Shown: positions 1 through 7,979 of the stretch, piece by piece
How positions within the stretch are numbered: the stretch's first letter is position 1
Layout: each line of letters starts with the position of its first letter
DNA from: Mycobacterium sp.
Lineage (GTDB): Bacteria > Actinomycetota > Actinomycetes > Mycobacteriales > Mycobacteriaceae
Length of the DNA stretch: 39,077 bases
Reading direction: 5' to 3'
NCBI GenBank assembly: GCA_025965555.1
Contig: JAOPWT010000619.1
Coordinates: 1 to 39,077, forward strand
Notes under the pieces: model-generated
Database searches by the model: none
What the model was told of the DNA's origin: nothing
What the model saw: the letters and a program-made list of their open reading frames with translations, nothing else
Program-made: the position numbers and the translations under genes

Positions 1-456
1 GTCGGCTCCTCCGACGCGGGCGCGGTGGCGCGCCACTTCACCGACGTTGGTGTCCCAGAGACCGAAGTCGCTGGCATAGACGCCGGTGAAGATCTCGCGA
101 ACGAACTTCGCGCCGGTGGCGACCGCCAGGTCGATCGACGCCCGGCCATCCCACAACACGTTCACGCCGTAGGGGACCTGGAATGAGGGGAGCAGCTCGC
201 CGATGATCCTGGCCATCGTGATCGCGGTGATCGGCTCGGTCCTGGTGAGATACGGCAGGCTGAATTCATTGGAGACCATCACGCCGTCCACGCCGCCGGC
301 CTGCAGTTCGTCGAGTTCTTCGCGCGCACGTGCGACGACGGCGGCGATGCCGCCCGCGCTGTCGTATCCGGGGTCGCCAGGCAGGGCGGACAGATGGAGC
401 ATGGCGATGACGGGTTTTCTGACGCTGAAGACCTCGTCGAGCCAGGTGGTGGTCAC
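1..456 (-). CDS. BtpA/SgcQ family protein (partial, runs off left edge)
   Basis: Minus-strand reading from GTG at 456: VTTTWLDEVFSVRKPVIAMLHLSALPGDPGYDSAGGIAAVVARAREELDELQAGGVDGVMVSNEFSLPY..., characteristic BtpA-family N-terminus; open to the window edge. Confidence 0.8.
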   Translation of the reverse strand, partial: MTTTWLDEVFSVRKPVIAMLHLSALPGDPGYDSAGGIAAVVARAREELDELQAGGVDGVMVSNEFSLPYLTRTEPITAITMARIIGELLPSFQVPYGVNVLWDGRASIDLAVATGAKFVREIFTGVYASDFGLWDTNVGEVARHRARVGGAD

Positions 457-502
457 GGTAGTGCCTTTCTCGGTGATGTTGCCGTACAAGTCATTTCGCT
501 CA

Positions 503-1276
503 CTAGTCCATGTAGGCGCCGCCGTTGACGGCCAGCGCCTCGCCGGTGATGAAGCGGGCATCGGGGGAGAGCAGGAAGGCCACCGACTTGGCGACGTCCT
601 CCGGCTGCTCGAGTCGTCGCAGTGGAGTGTCCTCGATCATCATGGCGCGAACACCATTGGTGGTGATGCCACGCAGCTGCGCCTCCCACTCGAGTTCCCT
701 TGCCTGCATGGGTGTTTCGACGTAGCCGGGACACACGCAGTTGACCGTGATGCCGTGCTCACCCAGTTCGTAGGCCATTGCCTGGGTGAGGCCGACGACG
801 CCGAACTTGGACGCGACGTAGTCGGAGAGGAACGGCACCCGACCCTGCTTGCCCGCCATGGAGGCGGTGTTGACGATCGCGCCCGCCGTACCGCTTCGCA
901 CCATCGCCCTAGCGGCGGCCTGACCGCACACGAAGACGCCCTTGAGGTTGACGTCCATCGTCTGGTCGTAGCGTGCGATGGGTGCCTCGAGGAAGCTGTG
1001 CATGAACGAGATGCCCGCGTTGCTGACCCAGGCGTCGAGCCCGAGGCGGTCGGTCACGTCGAAGGCGACGGTCGCTGCGTCGGCGGGCGAACTGACGTTG
1101 AGTATCGCAGATTCGTGCTCGACTCCGCCGTCCGCAGGCAGCGTGGCGGCGACGTCACGTGCGGCGTCGCCGTCGATGTCGGTGACCACGACCTGCCAGC
1201 ACCGTTCGGCGAGGGTCGTCGCGATGGCACGGCCGATTCCGGACCCGGCGCCGGTGACCACAACTGTCTTCGTCAT
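503..1276 (-). CDS. SDR family NAD(P)-dependent oxidoreductase
   Basis: TGAGSGIGRA nucleotide-binding motif, SNAG, YVASK catalytic motif; 4-nt overlap with upstream ATPase gene. Confidence 0.93.
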   Translation of the reverse strand: MTKTVVVTGAGSGIGRAIATTLAERCWQVVVTDIDGDAARDVAATLPADGGVEHESAILNVSSPADAATVAFDVTDRLGLDAWVSNAGISFMHSFLEAPIARYDQTMDVNLKGVFVCGQAAARAMVRSGTAGAIVNTASMAGKQGRVPFLSDYVASKFGVVGLTQAMAYELGEHGITVNCVCPGYVETPMQARELEWEAQLRGITTNGVRAMMIEDTPLRRLEQPEDVAKSVAFLLSPDARFITGEALAVNGGAYMD

Positions 1277-2373
1277 CTCTGTACTTGGTTCCCATCGATC
1301 GTGTTTTCTTGGCTGGTGCCAACGATGCGTTGGCCGGTCTGTGTGTCGAAGACGTGTGCGGCACCGGGCCGGACGGCCAACGCGACCTTCGTGCCTTCGG
1401 TGATTCCGGACATCCGCGAGGATTCGACGACGCTGGTCAGCTCGGTGCCCTTGGCGTCAATGGTGACGATCGCCCGCGGGCCCAGTAGTTCGATGAGCCT
1501 CACCGTCGCGTCGGCCTCGTCCGTGGCGGTGGGAACCAGGTCGTCGGGTCGCACCCCGAGCGTCACGGCGCCGCGGGCCACCGACTGTTCGACGGTCAAT
1601 GCGAAGCCATTTGGCAGGGTGAAGGTCTGGCCGGTGAGCTCGCCGTCGACGAGGTTCATCTTCGGGCTTCCGACGAAGGCGGCGACGAACGTGTCGACCG
1701 GCGCGTTGTACACCTCGAGCGGTGTGCCCACCTGCGCGGCTCGCCCGTCGCGCATCACCACCATCCGGTCCGACAGGGTCATCGCCTCCTCCTGATCGTG
1801 CGTGACGTACAGGCAGGTGATGCCGAGCCGGCGCTGGATCTGTAGCAGCTCGGTACGTGTCTCGACGCGCAGTTTCGCGTCGAGATTGCTGAGCGGTTCG
1901 TCGAACAGGAAGACCGACGGTTCGCGGATGATCGCCCGGCCGATCGCCACCCGCTGCTGCTGGCCACCACTGAGGTCTTTTGGCTTGCGCCCCATAAGTT
2001 TCGAGAGGCCAAGCGACTCGGCAACCGCGTCCGCCCGCTTGAGTGCCTGCGCGCGGGGCTCCTTCGCGGCGCGCAGCGGAAAGGCGATGTTCTCCCGCAC
2101 GGTGAGATGCGGGTACAGCGCGTAGTTCTGGAACACCATGGCCACGTCGCGCTCACGCGGCTGCAGGTGGGTGACGTCGTGGTCGCCGATCGTGATGGTG
2201 CCCGAGGTGACGGACTCGAGGCCGGCCAGCATCCGCAGCGACGTCGACTTTCCACAGCCGGACGGGCCGACGAGAACGGTGAACGACCCGTCGGACAGTT
2301 CGAGGTTCAGATCGCTGACCACGGCGATGGAGCCGTAAGCCTTGTTGACACTTGAGAATCGGACGATTGCCAT
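1273..2373 (-). CDS. Sugar ABC transporter ATP-binding protein (MalK/UgpC type)
   Basis: Walker A GPSGCGKST, signature LSGGQQQRVAIGRA, Walker B FLFDEPLSNLDAKLR, C-terminal TOBE-like regulatory region. Confidence 0.95.
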   Translation of the reverse strand: MAIVRFSSVNKAYGSIAVVSDLNLELSDGSFTVLVGPSGCGKSTSLRMLAGLESVTSGTITIGDHDVTHLQPRERDVAMVFQNYALYPHLTVRENIAFPLRAAKEPRAQALKRADAVAESLGLSKLMGRKPKDLSGGQQQRVAIGRAIIREPSVFLFDEPLSNLDAKLRVETRTELLQIQRRLGITCLYVTHDQEEAMTLSDRMVVMRDGRAAQVGTPLEVYNAPVDTFVAAFVGSPKMNLVDGELTGQTFTLPNGFALTVEQSVARGAVTLGVRPDDLVPTATDEADATVRLIELLGPRAIVTIDAKGTELTSVVESSRMSGITEGTKVALAVRPGAAHVFDTQTGQRIVGTSQENTIDGNQVQR

Positions 2374-2394
2374 GAGTGGGGAGTGACCTACCTT

Positions 2395-3210
2395 CTAGAA
2401 CTTCACCGCGCCGCCGCTGATGCCCTGCACCAGCCTGCGCTGAATGAAGAAGCTCGCGATGACGACCGGGACGACGGCGATCAGGATGGCGGCGCTCATC
2501 GAGCCGATCTGAACGCCGCGGAACGTGTTGAAGCCTGCGATGGCCACCGGCAGGATGGCCGCCTTGCCGGGGGCCAGGATCAGCCCGTAGAACAGGTCGT
2601 TCCACGACAGCGTGAAGCCGAAGATGGCGGCCGCTCCCATGCCGGGGAACACCTGCGGGAGCACGACAAGGCGGAACGCCTGGAACCTGGTGAATCCGTC
2701 GACCTGCGCCTGCTCCTCCAACGAGCGGGGGACTGCCTCGAAGAACCCGATGAGAAACCAGGTCACCACCGGCAGGACGAAACTCAGGTGGGCGAAGATC
2801 ACCGGGATCAGGGTGTCGTTGAGACGCAGCGCGTAGGCCATCGTCAGGAACGGGAACACCAGCACGGCAGGCGGAAGCACCTGCGCGGCGAGCATCCCGA
2901 ACCGCGTCGCGGTGCCGCCGGCCCGGAAGCGGGCAATGGCGTAGGCGCCCATGCTGCCCACCACGATGCTGATGCCGACGGTGGTGAGCGCGACGATGGC
3001 GCTTCGCCCCGCCGCCTCGAGGATCCCGGAGTCCAGCACGTTGCGCCAGGCGGCCAGCGTGGGGGTGAAGGACAGCAGGAACGGATCATTCAGTTCTTCC
3101 GGGCTTTTCAGGCTGGCCAGGGCGATCCACGCCACCGGGAACAGCACCGAGATGGCCGCCGCCCACAACAGGGCCACGCGGCAGATGGTCAGCGCGAGCG
3201 AACTCCTCAT
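2395..3210 (-). CDS. Carbohydrate ABC transporter permease (MalG-like)
   Basis: Hydrophobic protein starting MRSSLALTICRVALLWAAAISVLFPVAWIALASLKSPEEL; EAA-type loop (EEQAQVDGFTRFQAFRLVVLPQVFPG). The listed longer ORF start is probably too far upstream. Confidence 0.92.
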   Translation of the reverse strand: MRSSLALTICRVALLWAAAISVLFPVAWIALASLKSPEELNDPFLLSFTPTLAAWRNVLDSGILEAAGRSAIVALTTVGISIVVGSMGAYAIARFRAGGTATRFGMLAAQVLPPAVLVFPFLTMAYALRLNDTLIPVIFAHLSFVLPVVTWFLIGFFEAVPRSLEEQAQVDGFTRFQAFRLVVLPQVFPGMGAAAIFGFTLSWNDLFYGLILAPGKAAILPVAIAGFNTFRGVQIGSMSAAILIAVVPVVIASFFIQRRLVQGISGGAVKF

Positions 3211-4067
3211 GACTGCTTGGCCTTCTCCATCCGGCGGAACGCGATGACGATGACCGTCAGCACGACCAGCAGCACGACGAAGGCCATGGACGAGGCGGAT
3301 CCGAGGCGGAAGAACTGAATTCCGGTCTGGTACACGAAGTACTGCAGGGTCTGGGTCTCTGTTCCTGGTCCGCCGCGGGTGGTGGCGAACACGTACTCGA
3401 ACACCTTCATGGCGTCCAGGCAGCGCAGCAGAATCGCCACCACCAGCACCGGCGCCAACAACGGCAGCGTCACTCGTCGCAGCACGTACCAGCCGCCTGC
3501 ACCGTCGACCCTGGCCGCCTCGAGCGGCTCCTTGGGAATGGACTCGAGGCCTGCCAGCAGCAGGAGCACCATGAAAGGCGTCCACTGCCAGACGTCGATG
3601 AAGGCGAGGGTGAACAGGGCATTGCCGGGACCGAAGAAGTCGTAGTCCAGGCCGATGGCGTGCAACAGATGCGGGATGGCCCCGATTTGGTCGTTGAGCA
3701 GAAACCGGAAGATCAATCCGACGGCGATCGGCGTGATGAACATCGGGGCAAGCAACATCGAGCGCGTGAGATCGCTTGCCCAGCGCTGCTTTTGCAGGGC
3801 TAGCGCAATGGCCAGACCGATCAGGAGTTCCAGCCCGACGGCCACGCCGACGAAGATCGCCGTGGTGCCGAACGCCTGCCAGAATTCACCGTCGCCCAGG
3901 GTGGCGACGTAGTTGTCCGCGCCAACCAGCTTCGGTGTGCCGCGACTGGTCAGCTTGTAGTTGGTGACGCTGAGGTAGAACGCGTAACCAAGGGGGAAAC
4001 CGACCACCCCGACGAAAAGTGCAACGAGGGGGGCGACCATGCCGTGTTTGAACTTCATGGTCTTCAT
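3207..4067 (-). CDS. Carbohydrate ABC transporter permease (MalF-like)
   Basis: Multi-TM protein with EAA loop (EPLEAARVDGAGGWYVLRRVTLPLLAPVL); 4-nt overlap with next permease. Confidence 0.93.
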   Translation of the reverse strand: MKTMKFKHGMVAPLVALFVGVVGFPLGYAFYLSVTNYKLTSRGTPKLVGADNYVATLGDGEFWQAFGTTAIFVGVAVGLELLIGLAIALALQKQRWASDLTRSMLLAPMFITPIAVGLIFRFLLNDQIGAIPHLLHAIGLDYDFFGPGNALFTLAFIDVWQWTPFMVLLLLAGLESIPKEPLEAARVDGAGGWYVLRRVTLPLLAPVLVVAILLRCLDAMKVFEYVFATTRGGPGTETQTLQYFVYQTGIQFFRLGSASSMAFVVLLVVLTVIVIAFRRMEKAKQS

Positions 4068-4099
4068 CGCTCCTTTCGTGGGGTGGTCGGTTTCATGTG

Positions 4100-4126
4100 G
4101 GCTAGCCCCGGGGGGACGGGCTAGCC
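4100..4126 (-). other. Intercistronic stem-loop between solute-binding protein and permease genes
   Basis: GGCTAGCCC (4100-4108) / GGGCTAGCC (4118-4126), 9-bp perfect inverted repeat with 9-nt loop; includes the stop codon of the solute-binding protein gene. Confidence 0.6.
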
Positions 4127-5455
4127 TTGGATCTTCTCGGCGGCGGCCTGCGCTGCGGCCAGCGCGTCGTCGACGCTCTTGGTGCCTGCTACGGCCTCGT
4201 TGAGTTCGGTGCCGACGGCCTGGATCATCTCCTCGCCGCTGGGTCCCTGGCTCAGGGGTGCCGCATTGGCCAGCATCTGCTCGACCGTCTTGTAGTAGTC
4301 GGAGCCCAGCGGTCCGTTCAGAACTGCCGGATCCTTCAGCGTGCTCTGCCGGATGGCGGCGCCACCCTTCTCGGTGCGCTCAACGTCATGAGGCTTCGAG
4401 GTGAGCCACGACGCGAACGCCCATGCCGCATCGGGGGCGCCGGAGTTGGTCGGGATCGCCCAACTCCACGAACCGAGTACCTGCTTGCCGCCCGGGATCG
4501 GCGCCAGCTTGAACTTGCCCGCCGATGGTCCCGATCCTGGCGCGTTGAGTGCGGGGAGGTTCCAGTTGTAGCTGATCATCGATGCCGCCTGATCACTGGA
4601 CACCGAGCGGAACGCCTCGTCGAAGGCCCAGTTCAGGCTGTTCGGGGGGGCCGCTGTCCGGTAGGTGTCGATGTAGGCGTTGAGCGCTCGCTTGGCCTGC
4701 GGGGTGTTCAGCGTCGGCTTGCCGTTGTCGTCGTAGATCGAGCCGCCCGCGGCGAACAGCCAGTTGCCCCATTCCTCGAAGATCTTGTAACCCCGCTGTG
4801 GTTGCATCGCAATGCCCGCGCGGTCGCCGACCTTCAACGCCTTCGACGTGCTCACCAACTCGTCGAGGGTAGTGGGCACCGGCAGCTTGGCCTCGGCCAG
4901 ATCGTCGGTGTTGTAGAGGTACCCGAGCGCGTAGTTGTAGAACGGCACGCCGTAGCGAACACCGTCGACGGTGGTGATGTCCGTCAGTGGCTTGAAGAAG
5001 TCGGCGGCGTCGTAGTCGGGAGTGCTGTCGATGCGAGAGTCCAACGGCTGCAAGAACTTCGCCTTGGCGAAGTCCACCATCCACGGGTTGTCCACGATGA
5101 TCAGGTCGTAGGTGGGCGACGACGACTGGAACGACGACACCAGCTTGTCGCGCATCTGGTCGTAGGTCAGCGTCTCGATGTCGACCTTGACGTTCGGATA
5201 GTCCTTGTTGAACTCGGGAACCATCGCCTTGACGATGTCGGAGTCCGGCACGTTCTCCATGAGGATGCGGACGGTCCCCGAGACGTCCTTGGCGACCGCA
5301 CCGGTGCCCGTCGCCGTGGTCTGCTCGGGTCCACCGCCGCCTGCGCAGGCACTGATGAACAGGGCGAGTACAGCCAGGAGTGCGAATACCGGTGCGGCAA
5401 GGAACTGCCGCCTCCGCCGGGGTGTCGTGGTCTTCGTGCTTTCCATGTCCTTCAT
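4121..5455 (-). CDS. Extracellular solute-binding lipoprotein (sugar ABC transporter)
   Basis: Lipobox FALLAVLALFISACAGGG, family 1 SBP-like sequence; next to permeases. Confidence 0.93.
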   Translation of the reverse strand: MKDMESTKTTTPRRRRQFLAAPVFALLAVLALFISACAGGGGPEQTTATGTGAVAKDVSGTVRILMENVPDSDIVKAMVPEFNKDYPNVKVDIETLTYDQMRDKLVSSFQSSSPTYDLIIVDNPWMVDFAKAKFLQPLDSRIDSTPDYDAADFFKPLTDITTVDGVRYGVPFYNYALGYLYNTDDLAEAKLPVPTTLDELVSTSKALKVGDRAGIAMQPQRGYKIFEEWGNWLFAAGGSIYDDNGKPTLNTPQAKRALNAYIDTYRTAAPPNSLNWAFDEAFRSVSSDQAASMISYNWNLPALNAPGSGPSAGKFKLAPIPGGKQVLGSWSWAIPTNSGAPDAAWAFASWLTSKPHDVERTEKGGAAIRQSTLKDPAVLNGPLGSDYYKTVEQMLANAAPLSQGPSGEEMIQAVGTELNEAVAGTKSVDDALAAAQAAAEKIQG

Positions 5456-6966
5456 TGCGGCACAGTTCCTTTCACTTCTCGGGATTCTCGGTTACTTCTT
5501 GCCATCGCATGGGATATCGGCATCACCGCCGCTCCGAGGTCACGCCAGTTCTGGTAGGCGTCGTCGTAGACCGTCCGCCGGGTCGGATCGGGGACGACGG
5601 GTGGGTCGAGCGCGATGAAGCGGGCGGCGTCGGACCAGTCGTCGAGGGCGCCAACGCCTATCGCGGCGATCACCGCCGCGCCGAGAGAGGCTCCCGGATG
5701 GCCGCGGACGGGCAGCATCTCGATGCCGAGGACGTCGGCGTGGATCTGTTTCCACAGCGTGGACTTCGACCCGCCGTTGGTGATCATGACCCGGCTCGGT
5801 CGGATGCCGATGTCGGTGAAAACGTCGACGTGGTGCCGGAATCCGAACGCGATGGCCTCCAGCACCGACCGGTACAGGTCGGCGCGGCCGTGCCCGAGAT
5901 GCATGCCGGCGAACACGCCACGCAGGTCTGGGTCGTGCAGCGGGCTCTTCTCGCCGAGGAAGTACGGCAGGCACAGCACTTCGGCGGGCGACGACGACGT
6001 GGCCTCGTCGTCGAGTTCGGTGAGCTCGACGCCGCCGATCAGCGCCTGGAACCAGCGGATCAGGCTGCCACTGGTGGCCATGCAGCCGTTGGGCAACCAG
6101 TGGCCAGGGACCGGATGTGCGTCGAGGTAAAGCCTTTCATCGACCACCCTGGTGTCGCTGGCGACCAGGATGTCTCCTGCACCGCCGAGTTTCACCAGCG
6201 CATCGCCCGGTGCGTTGACACCTGCGGCGAAGGCCGACAGGACGTGATCGGCCCCACCGACGATCAGGGGGGTGCCCGCCGACAATCCCGTCGACTCGGC
6301 TGCCGCACTGCTCAATTCGCCGACCTTGGCGCCGGGGCGATGAACCGGAGCGAGGACCCTCGGGTCGAGGCCGGCGGCCGCGACGACCGCCTGCGCGACG
6401 GCTCCGTCGATGGTGAACAGCCCGGACTCCAGTGCCCAGTTCTGTTCGACGTGGACGTCTGCGCCGAGCGCGATGAGCACCCAGTCGTAGGAGCCGACGT
6501 AGTGCGCCGTGCGGTCGTAGACGTCGGGTTCGTGCGTGCGCAGCCACGCCGTGGTCGGTGCGACCGACTGCTGCGTCAGTGCAGAGCCCGTCATCGTCAC
6601 CAGGTCGACGCCATCGAGCGCCGACGCCAGCTCCGAGACCTCGCGGTGAGCTCGGGCGTCGTTCTGGAGGATTGCGCGGCGTAGCGGAGTGCCTCGGCCA
6701 TCGAGCGGCACGACCGCAGGCACCATGCCCGAGACTGCCACCGCATCCACGGCGTCACCGCGAATTCCGCTGGTGCTCAGTATCTCTCGGATCGACTCGA
6801 TGACGTTCCGGTACCACTGACCGGTGTCGGCCTCGGCGAAACCGGGACTCGGCGAGTGCAGCGTCGTCTCCCGGGACGCTTGCGCGACGATGCCGCGCTC
6901 CGTGTCGAGCAGCACGGTCTTGGTGCCCGTGGTGCCGATGTCGATCCCGATCGTGTGGGCTTTCAC
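5452..6966 (-). CDS. FGGY-family carbohydrate kinase (xylulokinase-like)
   Basis: IGIDIGTTGTKTVLLD N-terminus, GGAGDILVAS and ITNGGSKSTLWKQIHADVLG motifs. Confidence 0.92.
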   Translation of the reverse strand: MKAHTIGIDIGTTGTKTVLLDTERGIVAQASRETTLHSPSPGFAEADTGQWYRNVIESIREILSTSGIRGDAVDAVAVSGMVPAVVPLDGRGTPLRRAILQNDARAHREVSELASALDGVDLVTMTGSALTQQSVAPTTAWLRTHEPDVYDRTAHYVGSYDWVLIALGADVHVEQNWALESGLFTIDGAVAQAVVAAAGLDPRVLAPVHRPGAKVGELSSAAAESTGLSAGTPLIVGGADHVLSAFAAGVNAPGDALVKLGGAGDILVASDTRVVDERLYLDAHPVPGHWLPNGCMATSGSLIRWFQALIGGVELTELDDEATSSSPAEVLCLPYFLGEKSPLHDPDLRGVFAGMHLGHGRADLYRSVLEAIAFGFRHHVDVFTDIGIRPSRVMITNGGSKSTLWKQIHADVLGIEMLPVRGHPGASLGAAVIAAIGVGALDDWSDAARFIALDPPVVPDPTRRTVYDDAYQNWRDLGAAVMPISHAMARSNRESREVKGTVPQ

Positions 6967-7778
6967 AGCGACTCCGCCTCGCTCGGTGCCGAACCGAGAC
7001 CGGCGACGCAGATCACGTCGACCCCCGCCGCACGGGCCGCGACCAGAGCCGGGTGTCCGGGATCTCCGTCGGTGATGATCACGTGAATCTCGGAAAGGGT
7101 GGCGATGCTGGTGAACGTCACCCGGCCGAGCTTGCTCTGATCGGCCGCCACGATCACCCGGTCCGCGCGCTTGCTCGCCGCACGCTTCACTCGGCTGTCG
7201 GCCTGGTGGTAGTCCGAGATGCCGCGGTTGCCGTCGATGCCCGCGACGCCCATGACGAAGGTGTCGCAGTTGTAGTTGGACAGGGTGTCCTCGGCGGCGG
7301 GACCGATGAGGCTCAGCTCACCGGGGCGCAACTCCCCGCCAGTGAGTACGACGGTGGTGTCCTCCTCATCGATCAGTTCCAGCGCGGCGAGCACGCTGGG
7401 GGTGAGAACCGTCAGACCGAGCCGACGCCCACGCAGGGACTGCGCGACGGCCAGAGCGGTGCTGCCCGAGTCGAGGATCAGGGTCTCGCCGGGACCGATG
7501 AGGTCGGCCACCGCGTCGGCGATGTGGCGCTTCTCCTCCGCGGCGTCGGCCACTCTGGTCTCGAACGAGGGTTCGTTGTCCTTGCCCTTCAACGCGATCG
7601 CGCCACCGACCACCCGCCGGACCACGCCGAGCGCCTCGAGCGCCTCCATGTCCCGGCGGATGGTCATCTCGGAGACGTCGAACTCGGCGGCCAACTCGGC
7701 GTAGCGGACTTCACGCTCCACGCGAACGCGCTCTTCGATGTGGTCCCTACGGGTCTTGGCATCCATGCTCAGATCCAC
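6963..7778 (-). CDS. DeoR/GlpR family transcriptional regulator
   Basis: RRDHIEERVRVEREVRYAELAAEFDVSEMTIRRDMEALEALGVVRRVVGGA DeoR HTH; DSGSTALAVAQSL sensor-domain motif. Confidence 0.94.
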   Translation of the reverse strand: MDLSMDAKTRRDHIEERVRVEREVRYAELAAEFDVSEMTIRRDMEALEALGVVRRVVGGAIALKGKDNEPSFETRVADAAEEKRHIADAVADLIGPGETLILDSGSTALAVAQSLRGRRLGLTVLTPSVLAALELIDEEDTTVVLTGGELRPGELSLIGPAAEDTLSNYNCDTFVMGVAGIDGNRGISDYHQADSRVKRAASKRADRVIVAADQSKLGRVTFTSIATLSEIHVIITDGDPGHPALVAARAAGVDVICVAGLGSAPSEAESL

Positions 7779-7784
7779 TCAATG

Positions 7785-7799
7785 TGTGGAAATTTCACA
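7785..7799. promoter_or_regulatory. Candidate operator palindrome 1
   Basis: TGTGGAAATTTCACA: inverted repeat with one mismatched pair around a central base. Confidence 0.45.
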
Positions 7800-7847
7800 G
7801 CGATGAACTCCAGTTCCGGCACGAATAGCCATGATCAGCGGATGGGA

Positions 7848-7859
7848 TGTGAATTTACA
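7848..7859. promoter_or_regulatory. Candidate operator palindrome 2
   Basis: TGTGAATTTACA: one mismatched pair, resembles site 1. Confidence 0.4.
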
Positions 7860-7867
7860 ACAGCTTG

Positions 7868-7882
7868 GTGTGGAGTGCACAC
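7868..7882. promoter_or_regulatory. Candidate operator palindrome 3
   Basis: GTGTGGAGTGCACAC: one mismatched pair around a central base. Confidence 0.4.
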
Positions 7883-7979
7883 ATTTCGCGCGAGATCGGT
7901 CAGACGGGTGATCTCAACCTGGTGACACGGGCCACGCGCCACATGCGGCGCAGTGGCGGGTGTGGTGGGATCAACCCCT

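Noticed and set aside
4127-5557. 476-aa plus-strand ORF opposite the solute-binding protein gene
   Set aside because: Antisense shadow of a well-supported gene; Arg/Val/Gly-rich with no domain.
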